A DNA stretch of 64,000 bases from Anniella stebbinsi (Eukaryota; Chordata; Lepidosauria; Squamata; Anniellidae), in the NCBI GenBank assembly GCA_029215795.1, contig JARDYH010000002.1, positions 361,114,973-361,178,972 of the forward strand. The letters run 5' to 3'. The position numbers were made by a program, and so were the translations under genes. Position 1 is the stretch's first letter, and each line of letters opens with the position of its first letter. Positions 11,201 through 22,096 of the stretch are shown in pieces. Below the pieces are notes generated by a model. It made no database searches and had not been told where the DNA came from. It worked only from the letters and a program-made list of their open reading frames with translations.

Positions 11201-14200
11201 GATGAGGTATGTGTGTTTTTCTTTTTTGTCTATGGCCATTGTATCTGGTTGGTTGCAGGGTATTGTCTTGTCGGTATAAATTGCTCTGTCCCAGTATATT
11301 TTATGATCTGTGTTTTCCAAGCTTGTTTCGGGTGAGTCTGTATAGTACAGTGTAGGTTGTTTGATAAGGTTGAATTTGATGGCCAGTTGTCGGTGAATTA
11401 TTTTTGCAGCGGTATTGTATCTGTCCGTATAGTCCATTCCTGCCAGAATTTTACATCCTCCTGTTATGTGGTCTATGGTTTCTTGGAACTGATGGCATTT
11501 CCTGCATAGGTCTGGTGTTACACTGTTATCTTTTATGATGTATTTTTGGTATTATTATTATTATTATTATTATTATTCTCATTTCTCGCTCGTGCTGATT
11601 TTTCTAGATGAACATGATGGGCTTTGCCCAACTGACTCAGAAGTTGTTGTTGTCATAGTTATTATTATTATTACTATTATTATTATTTTCCCTATAACCT
11701 TTACACCTCACAATTATGCTGAATGGCCTTTAACGATACAAAAGGACTCTTCTCCCCCCCCCCCCCCCCCCGGCTCATGCTTACAAAGCGCATCTTTTGT
11801 TCCTCCTGTCTTATTTTCTGGAAGTTGTTGTCTTTTTGAGATTCTATTTCTTTAAAGGGAAGTCTTGCCTAACCAGGCCACCTATACACCTGGTTCAGCC
11901 CCCTTTCCCAACCAGGGCCAGCCAGAGGCCTCTGGGAAGCCTCTGATCCAGCCACGAAGCCAATGGCCTCCCTGTTGCTCGCCCCCGAGCCTTTGGCATT
12001 CAGAGGTATTCTCTCTCTGAACGTAGAGGTTCCCTTTAGCCATCCACAGCTCATAGCTGTCGGGAGGTCTGTTCTCCATGACTTTTTAAAATGAACAATC
12101 CTCACAATAATGAATCTTTTCCCAGAGCCTTCCAGCATGACCCCCACATCCCACCATAATTACGTTTTGCATTGCAAATAATTTTGCATTGATAGTGGCA
12201 TTTTAGGGCGCTTGAGGTGTTTCGTGTATCATCGACAGTCATGCAAGGGAAGTCAGCATTACCATCCCCAACTGGCAAGAGGGGGTGTACAAGGCTACTT
12301 ACCGATCTCACAGTGGCCGTAAGATTCATAAGAACATAAGAAGAGACCCATGAATCTGTTTCGTTCCACAGCCGAATGCCCCTGGGAAGCCCAGAAGCAG
12401 GGCATCAATACAACAGCACTCTCCCACCACACTTCAAGAAGCATGCAGACAAGCTGGAGTGTGTTCAGAGGAGGGCAAAACAAGGATTATCAGGGGCCTG
12501 GAAACAAAGCCCTATGAAGAGAGACTAAAAGAACTGGGCATGTTTAGCCTGGAGAAGAGGAGACTGAGGGGAGACATGATAGCACTCTTCAAATACTTGA
12601 AAGGTTGTCACACAGAGGAGGGCCAGGATCTCTTCTCAATCAACCCAGAATGCAGGACGTGGAATAATGGGCTCAAGTTACAGGAAGCCAGATTTTGGCT
12701 GGACATCAGGAAAAGTTTCCTGACTGTTAGAGCGGCACGACAATGGAACCAATGACCTAGGGAGGTCGTGGGCTCTCTCACACTAGAGGCCTTCAAGAGG
12801 CAGCTGGACAGCCATCTGTCAGGGATGCTTTAAGGTAGATTCCTGCATTAAGCGGGGAGTTGGACTGGATGGCCTCATAGGCCCCTTCCAACTCTACTGC
12901 TCTATGATTTTATTATCCCCAGCAGTTGATGTACCTAGCTATGCGGGCTCTGATACTGGAGGTCGCACATGGCCATCAGGACTAGTAGCCATTGATAGCC
13001 TTCTCCTCCATGAATTTGTCTAAACCCCTTTTAAAGTCATCCATGTTGGTGACCGCCACTACATCTTGCACATCGTTTAACAATGCGCTGTGTGAAAAAG
13101 GGCTTCCATTGATCTGTCCTGAGTCTTCCTCCTGTTTGCTTTGTAGGAGGACTCCCTATCCTAGTATTATGAGTATTTTCCACTTTCCAGAGCCTGGTTC
13201 ACGCCTTTCACAATTACACTGCACTAGCTTCTGAAATGTTCTCCTGCATGCCATAGGCGGATGCGATGCTCAGGCCGAGAATCTAAGCGACTTGGCTCAG
13301 GCCACCTGGTGAATCTGGGGGCAAGGTGACATCCGAGGCCAGGCCCTCCTTGCGTGACCTACCATCTTGCACCTCCATCCCCTGTTTTCAGGCTCCTGCG
13401 CAGGGCAGTCTGCCGCATCCCCTAATGCTACAGGGCCTGTGCCCGTTTTTGCCACACCAGCACAGCCTGAGTGTCCGCCTATGGCCAGAGTCGTGCCCAA
13501 GCTTGTGCGAAGTGGTAAACCAGGCTCCCTTTCTCATTGTCCCACCCCCACCCCAGGGAGGTTCAGAAATTGGGGGCTGGATAAAGCTTGCCTGTGTGTG
13601 TGTGTATGTGAGTGCCTGCGCCTGCCTTGTTCTCGGAGAGCACGGCTTGTTAATTTTCTGCTCTGGAAAGTGCTGCCATAAATCGCTGCTGGGCTGGGGC
13701 AGCCGGCAGGAATTGGTTAGAATTATAGCTGTCATGTTCTAATACCTTAATGCACGGCCATTGCTCATAATGACAGGGGACAGGGCAGCTTGCGAACCTG
13801 GTGCCTGACATGCAACCGGCCCCCTCCGCGCGCCCCTCGTCCCGCCAATCATCCCTCCTCCGCTCTGAAACACTGAATAGGCCACACCGCTGCTCCCCCC
13901 CCATCTGCCCCCCGTCTGTCTCTCTCCTCCCCCACTCCCAACCTCACATCGACATGAGCTGATTGGAAAGACACGCCAATGAAATGCCCTCCATCCTGTC
14001 GCTTTGACGTACATGCCTTGCCCGATTCATTGCCGATTGCTGGAGGGATTTGGGGGGGGGGGGTGCGGGTCCCGGACGGGCCGTGTCATCTATGGCGATC
14101 TCATAGAAAAAGGGGGCGACGGAGGCACAGCCTGGAAAATGCACCAGCGCCGGGCTAGGGACCCAAGAGAGGGGAGATTATGTCAGGCAGGCGGCTACTT

Positions 14201-17200
14201 TGCTTCGCTCCGTTCGCCCCGCACGCCTGTTTCGGAGCACATCTGGGACGCTTCGTGTATCGGAGCAGCCGAGAGACTGAGTTGTGCGAACCAGGAAGCC
14301 TCCGGTTAAAATCTGGCCGTGCCCCCCCCCAATCCCCAGGCTCCCTCCCTCCCCCTCCTCCGATATACAGCGTGCAGCTGCAATTACCCGCCTGCCCCAC
14401 CTGCGTGTCACGGGGGTTCTTGAGAGGAGGCGTGCAAAGTGCTCCGAATCCACCGAAGTGCTGCATAAATAACAGTCATAGCCATATATTAAGATATATG
14501 TTGTCTAATTGGTCCGGCAGCCTTAAAAGTGTAATTTGAAAGCACCCGGGAGGGCCCAGGCACAAAGGGCGGGAGTTGGAGGGAGGAGTTGGCCGGCGTT
14601 TTCTTAAACCAAAATAACCCCAGCTCTCAGTCTCGACTCCCCGGCAGTTTCCGTCCCCATCTGGCCGCTTATAGGGCAGGTCCTGCTCTGGGGCCGAGGG
14701 GCCCAGGTGCCTTCCGGCCTCTCCCTGCCTTCCAACCTTTTCACTCTTCCCCACAGCTACCAATGCTGCACACACATATACATCCTTTAAAATACTACGA
14801 ATGGCTTTTAGCCGCCATGGCTGAAACAGGATCTCTGTGCATTGAGGCACTCTGCCAGATACTTGGGAGGTGGATGGGGTGGGAGGACAACAGCGTAGCC
14901 GTGCTCTGCCGGGGAGTTGCCTGCCCCCCACCCCCCGGCTGGGCGTGGTTTGAAAAAGTCTTCTGGGCCAGACAGACTAATTCAGCAGTGCAATTCTTCA
15001 CCCGAGAGCCCCGGTGGAAGCGGTTTCCGTAGCCAAGAGAGTCTCCTTTGCTGGTCCTAAAACAGAGATGGGGAACCTCTGGTCTGCGGGAGGGGAGGGG
15101 GCCGCAGCCCCCAAGGACTCTCCGTTCAGCCCTCCAGCTTTGTCAGTCGAGCTGCTGGAAAGACTTTGAGCCGTTGCAAAGGTTTTGCAGGCGCATAGAA
15201 TCGAGGTGGGCGTTTTGCATAGCTCCAGGTTTCCGAGGTCCCTTGGGCAAGGCTCCCTCCATGGCCCCCCTCCCTCGCTCCAAGGGGCTCCTGGCTGTGG
15301 GCCCCTACTGGGGTCTTGGCCCTCATCAGCTGCCTGACCATGCCTACCCTCCACCCAGGTCCTGATTTTGCAGGCAGGAGAACTGATGGCCACCAATTTG
15401 GATGACTTTCAAAGGGGGCTGGATAAATCCCTGGAGGAGAAGCCCATCAGTGTTACTAGCCCTGATGCCTAAGTGCAACCTCCAGTATCAGAGGCAGGAA
15501 GCCTATACGCACCAGTTGCTGGGGAACATGGGCGGGAGGGTGCTATTCCACCCTAGCCCTGCTTGTGAGTCCCTGGTCGACAGCTGGTTGGCCCCTGTGT
15601 GAACAGAGTGCTGGACTAGATGGACCCTCGGTCTGATCCAGGAGGGCACTTCTGATGTTCTTATATTCTAAATTGAGATGTGCGTTTTGCAGGCGGGAGA
15701 GCCGCTGCGAACTGAAGGCCAGAGCAGGCTCGCAGGGGAGGCGGCTCAGTGGCCGGGCCCCTGCTTTGCGTGCAAGAGGTCCCAGGTTCGATCCCCGGCA
15801 ACGCCAGCGAACAGGATGAGGTGGAGCCCCTGGAGGGCTGCTACCAGGCAGACTAGTCCGTATGGGGCCACCTAGACACTTCGCCTAACCCCGGTGTCAT
15901 GCAGCTTCTGGCGTCTTGACGCAGGAGCGCAAGAACCCCCGTGGACAATGGGGACGTTTCCTCTGGCGCCGCCTCGAGGCGCTGTGCAGCTTCTCTGCCC
16001 CATCCTGATCCTCCCACCCCAAGGGGACCGATGCGGGCTGAAGCCTATGAACGGCGCCGACCGTGCAACGGGCGCGTGTTCTCAACTCCACGCCTGCCTC
16101 CTATGTGAGAGCCAGGTGGGGTGTCCGCCATAGGCGGGCGCAGCTCATTTCATCAGGGTGCGCCCCTCGAAGGCCCCGATTTGAACGGAGGAGGTGAAAG
16201 CACGCTTTCTCAGCCCCTCCGCTGTGCCAGTCAGGGCATTAAGGGAAAGTGCGCTTTCCAGGGCCTCCAGAAAGTGTGTGGTTCCCTCAAGGATGCTAAT
16301 GGCAGCTGCCATTAGGATGCCCAGGGGAATTGCGCAGTTTCCGGAGGCTCAAGAAATTGCTTTCTCGTCCTCTTTAAAAGCCCCGATTCGAGCGGGGGGG
16401 GGGGGAATCCACGAAAGTGGAGGTGGCTTGGGGAAATTAGGGTGTGCTTGGGCACACCCAGCACACCATATGCGCACGCCTATGGTGTATGCTCTGCAGT
16501 GCTGCCTTGAACCTGTGCCGGCAATCCAGTGTGTGGGGGAGAAGTGGGCAGCAGCCTGGGCCCCCACGCCAGGCCTGCGCCCACCCATCCACTCTGCTGC
16601 ACCTATTAGCAAAGTGATCAATTTTGGGGGGTAATTAGGTATTAATTGCCAAAAGACACCAGTGTTGATAGCCCGTGCTAATTTATCTCCCACCTGCTCG
16701 CTGCCTCTTGTTAAAATCCAATTAAGGCCTGGCCATTTGTATAGTTTAATGTGTTAGCAAAAGTTCCACATCCCTCTCCTTTTATTCCCTTTATTGAATT
16801 TTGGCCAGTTGGCTCCCCCTCTTCCGCTTCATCAGCTGCTGCCTTGTAAAACCGGGCAAGTGACTCCGAACTGATCAATGGCTCGTTCAGGCCAGATCTT
16901 GCCGATGAGATGTCTGGGCAGCCTCTGCGCCGCGCATGATGAGTTGCCGGCTGGCTGCCTGGGCCCTGCCACCCAAAGGCTGGCAGACCAGACCGCGGCT
17001 CCTCAGATGAGGCAGGGAGCGCCCCTGACCAAGATCAGGGGACTCGCTGCGCATGCGGCCTTGCGAACCAACACACCGGGCCCACCTGCCTCCTTTGTCT
17101 CTAAAAACAGCTGGACTGGCAGAGGAGCAGAGCCTAACTAAAAAAGGTGGCAACCCTATGGGGCTAGATCTGCTAATTCCCTACTCTACACCTCCTCTCA

Positions 17201-20200
17201 GCCCTCCTTCAACAATCCATTGAGGCAAGGTGGGGTTTGTTGCTCCCGTTTCGCAGATACCAAGAGGAAAGAAGGCTGTGAGACGTAGCACATGTTTACA
17301 AATGTTATATCAGTCGTAGACGGGGTTCCGTATCTTGGGACTTCTCCACAGGAATCCTGGGAATTGTGGTTTGGTGAAGGTGCCGAGAAGTCTCTGCTAG
17401 CATACCCTGGCCTTTTCAGTGGATTTTGGATCCCAGAGTTCCGTGTGGAGCAGGAACGAATGTTAAGTTAATTTCACTCAGGTTCATTGGTATTTCCCTG
17501 GTAGGAGGTTTTCTCGTGGGAGGTTTTCTTGTAGGAGGTTTTTTTTTTTGTGGGAGGTTTTCTGGCACACTTGTGGCATGGGAAGCTCCTGTGTCTGATG
17601 GTGGTGGCAGTGGAGGCTGGTGGCTCCGAGGTCAGTGGGGCGGTGAATCCGCTTCAGGTTTCAGTGAGAACCAGTCAGAACTTTAAAGGAGCTCTCCAAG
17701 ATGTGAAGCAGTCAGTGGTGGGCAGACATCACTTTAAGTTTCCCACGGAGCTCTGGAGCATTTTCCCACATTGCTCTGGAATGTCCATCACTTCAGGGGA
17801 TTCTGGGAAACGTTGCCCCTAGTTGTCAGGCGCAGCAGGCCCTGGCCACGTCTCAGCAGCTACCCACAGGTGTTTATGCCAGTCCTGAGCTCAAAGGGTG
17901 AGAAAACCTTACTCCCTCTCCTGATATGGCTTTGCCTCAAGTCCGCTGCGCAAATCCGCAGGTTTGTCTGGGGTTTTGTTTTGGGCCCTGCTTGAAACTG
18001 CCTCACCTTGGGGTGCTTTCCTGACTTGGCTTGGCTCTGTCAGGAAATTCTGCCCAACGCCCTCGGCTCGACGAGCAACGTTTGGCGTTCAAACTGGTTT
18101 GTCTCCCTCGTATACGGCTTGAAGCATCGTCTCCCTCCGGGAACCTCGGGCCACACAGTGCGTGGCTCCTAATGGACCGAGACCAGCGGGCGCCTCTTCC
18201 CCTCGGGTGGCCCTGGGGCGTGTTTTAGGAGCGCAGTGGCATGTGGAACGGCCAGAGGTCTGAGCGTGAGGCGTTCGGAGAGACTGAGAGTGGCCTGTGT
18301 TGTCTGGAACAATGTTCAGGGGTCACACGGAGGCGCCGTTTTTGACAGGCTCAACGTGGGGTCCGTTTGTGTGAAGCGGAACAGCTGTGGAGGATTGGCA
18401 GCGCTTTGTGGACCGCCATGTTCATACAGTCCCGGGGTGTACGCAGTGTGCCTGAGTTGGGAGGAAGTGGTGTGTTTAATCTGGATTCATAATGCCATTT
18501 AAGAACATAAGCCCTGATACTGGATCAGACCAAGGGGCGCTCTAGTCCAGCACTCTGTTCACACAGTGCCCAACCAGCTGTCAACCAGGGACCCACAAGC
18601 AGAACATGAGCGCCACAGCATCCTCCTGCCCATGTTCCCAAGCAACTGGTGTATATAGGCATACTGCGCCTGATCCTGAAGGTAGCCCATAGCCATCAGG
18701 ACTAGTAGCCACGGATAGCCTTCTCCTCCAGAAATTTATCCAGCCCCAGTTGAAAGCCATCCAAATCGGTGGCCATCGCCACATCCTGTGGTAGTGAGTT
18801 CCATACTTTAACTCGGCCCTGTGTGAAGACGCCCTTCCTTTGACCTGTCTTGAATCTCCCACCCATCAGCTTCATGGGGTGACCCCCGTCGGGTTCTAGT
18901 GTCGCCTGCCTCTGCTCTGGCACTGTGTCATCCTGGGGGTGACAGCTGTATTGAGGATAACACCTCATGTAGCTGCCAAAGTGGGATCAACCCCACAAAA
19001 GCCAATACTTGGAATCATGTTTACTGTTTAAAGGCTGACCCGGAGGCCCTTTGCAAAGGGCTGTATTTCCGGCAGAGAGGATGGTTTCTTTCTGGACCAG
19101 CCTACCCTTCCCCTTCCCCTGCCCCACTCCGAATCCTCGTGTACCATGGGGGTGCTTCCAGGTGAGGCTTTCGTGGTGCCGTCACCCTGCCTCATTTGCA
19201 GAATTTTACCAGTGTGTGTATGTGTCCAGATGTGGTCTCCCATTCGTAACCCTCCCGTGTTTTCCCACTGCTGCTCCGATCTTTTCTCTTACCGTAGAAA
19301 ATCCATTAAGGAGAGCAAGGCCAAATGAATGCCTCCTGGCTGGGAGTGCCAGCAGGAGCCCCTCCTCCGCCCGGGAGCCTCTCCCAAGAGCCCTGCCGCT
19401 CTCCTCCCCACTCCCTGGCCCAATCGCCTTCTCCATATTTTTGTTCTTTTCCTCAGGCTCCTCCTCCAGCGGGACTACAGCTTCCTGCGGGACATCAACT
19501 TCTGGCCTCCATTCGTCATCATCGGCGTCTACTTCTCCACTCTCTCGGCCGCCATGAGCAATCTCATCGGGGCCTCTCGGATCCTCTACGCCTTGGCCAA
19601 GGATGACCTCTTTGGTGAGTGAACTCCAGTAGTCTGAGCCTGTTCCTTCCGTTCCTGCCCTGAACTCCAGGGATAGGCATGTTCATGGCAGGGAAATCTG
19701 TCCCTTTTGGGGCTTGCTGGATTTCCGTGGCGCTCCTGACCCGGCTTGTATTTGCAAGCCGAGCCACAGGTTTCTTCCCGAAATCTGGGAACTTTTTGGG
19801 GTTGTGTTAAAAATGTGCGTAAATTGCAATTTGCACACATTTGGGCTGCAAATTTTGTAATCTGTGCACATTTTGACTGCAATTTGCTTAAATTTTGACC
19901 GCAATTTGCACATATTTTGCCTGCAATTTTTTTAAATTAGTGCAGGTTTTGGTCGCAATTTGCACATATTTTGGGAACAATTTGCGCAATTCGGTCCGCA
20001 GTTTGCGCAAATTGCTACTTACACAAATAACACCCCACTCCCCTCCCCCGAAAATCCACAAACTGGTCCGACCCATGGGAAATTGAGTCGAAATCCGGGG
20101 TGGGGCCAAGCTGATGAAAGGTCAGTGAGCTTCACCCCTTGGACGGATTCCTTCGACATCCCTATCCAGGGTCTGAACAGGACCGGCCCTACCATGAAGC

Positions 20201-22060
20201 GAGAGGATGTAGGCGCAGCAGGCGGCAGAGCAGGGCCTCCCCGCCCAGCTGGCCTCGCCTGCCTGGCTGCTGGTTGGCCAACTGGCTAGCGTACTTTTCT
20301 TGGGTGTGTGTGTATATTTCTAAAGCGTCCAAGGAAGATGTTTTGTGCTCTGGACCACAGCCTCCACTCCATGTCCCTGCTTGGCTCTTTCTGTCTGTAT
20401 CTCTCTCTGTTCCAGTGTCTGGCCGTCCTTTTGAAGTCCTCTGTTTTCCTGGCGGGCTGCCTGGATGCTCCAGCGTGATGCTGGAAGGTCCCAGAACGCC
20501 TGCGCCTTTGCTTGGTAGCGGCAGCCAGGAGGGCTTTTGTCCTGTGCCTAGACATAGGCCTGGAGGCATCAGACCCTGGGCAACGTCAGGGTTCAATTTC
20601 AACCCCCCAGGAGCCGTACCCCACTGCTGTGTTGTGTGCACCCCTCACACTCATAGACATACATACATACATCTAAATACACATCACACACGTGCGTCCT
20701 CTCTTATCCGCCATACCAGCAACTTGAGAAGGCTACCAATGGCTTCTAGTCCTGATGGCTATGGGCTACCTCCAGCCCCAGAGGCAGTGCACCAGTTGCT
20801 GGGGAACATGGGCGGGAGGATGCTGTTGCACTTATGTCCTTCTTGTGGTTCCCTGGTCGACAGCTAATTGGCCACTGTGTGAACAGAATGCTGGACTAGA
20901 TGGCTCTTTGGTCAGATCCAGCATCAGAGCTCTTCTGATGTTCTTGATCTCTGGGAGGAGGCAGAGGTTAATGTCCCCTCCCCACGGTTGTGATCCCACG
21001 TCGCTGGAGTCCAAGCAGTGCAGGGAGATGCCCCATGGACATGCTTGGTCTTCTCCTGCCAACAGGGCAAATCTCTTTTGAGTTTCCTCTTTGCCGCCTC
21101 GTCTTGACCCCCGCAAAAAGTCTTACAATTCCCAGCATTCCCCGGACAATTAATTCACTAAACACTGCAGCCGTGTCCCCGAATGAACACACCATGAAAT
21201 GGGTTGGCTGTGCTCCTTTAGGGGACCCGTCCCGCCCCCTTCTCACATCTTCCTCTCTCTCTCTGATAAATACCAGTTTAATAGAAATTCTGGCCTAATG
21301 TATTGTGTTTCTCTCTCTCTCTCTTCGCCTTTCTCTTCCGATGGCAAAGGCAAAGTCCTGGCCCCGGCAAAGAGGACATCCTGTGGGGGCAACCCCTGGG
21401 TGGCTGTGGTCTTCTCCTGGGTGCTTGTACAGGTGAGTTTTGCCAATCCTCTGCGATGCCTTCCGTGACTATGGTTCCTGCTGCTCCCAGACTGTGGAAC
21501 AGCCTGCCGGGAAAGATCCACCGACCTTACCAGTCTTCTAGAATTTCAGAGAGCCATAAAGACCGATCTCTTCCGGCAGGCCTACCCAGTCCAATTGTAA
21601 GAGTTTTATTGATATTTTAATAATGTATTCATTTTATATGCTTTTAATCAGTTTTATGTATTTTATATTGTTTGTATTGATGTTGTTCCCTCCTTGATCC
21701 GGAGGGAGACGCGGGTAAGAAATATATACATTATTATTGTTATTATTATTATTATTACTACTACTATTATTATTATTATTATTATTCATACTGGCGTTCT
21801 CCATCCTGGGGACGTGCACACGAGAACTTTCTTATTCCGGCAGGCCTTTGGAGAATAATGTGGACCCCCATCTATGTTTTAAGACTTTCAATTTTAATAC
21901 GCATTTTAAACGTTGAAATGTTTTAATATTGAGACCTATTTAATTATATTTTTAACTTTCGTACATCTCTTATTTGTAGCCTTTAACTGTATATGTTTTA
22001 ATTTTGTAAAGCCACCTTGAGGCCCCGCATTGGGCAAAAGGCAGGATATAAATAAAGATG

Positions 22061-22096
<36 letters not shown>

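Larger units (their letters stand above)
8204..19456. other. Intron e-f (11.3 kb)
   Basis: It contains a CT repeat, LINE and SINE fragments, and the Dong/R4-like relic at 10.8-11.7 kb. Unique stretches include 8300-9170, 10200-10800, 11700-12320, 13180-15380, 16600-17580 and 17710-18490. I see no exon-like ORF with a recognisable family in any of them. The block 14440-14560 and the block 16600-16760 are rich in TAATT/ATAAA motifs. Confidence 0.6.
19615..21349. other. Intron f-g (1735 bp)
   Basis: It holds a TIR element with TTTGCGCAAAT-type internal repeats (19671-20167) and a LINE fragment (20720-20945). Unique sequence lies at 20170-20640 and 20950-21310. CT-rich sequence precedes exon g. 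Confidence 0.7.

Noticed and set aside
15740..15805. Possible tRNA gene
   Set aside because: A- and B-boxes are present, but the acceptor stem is not closed and the sequence continues into a SINE body found elsewhere in the window.
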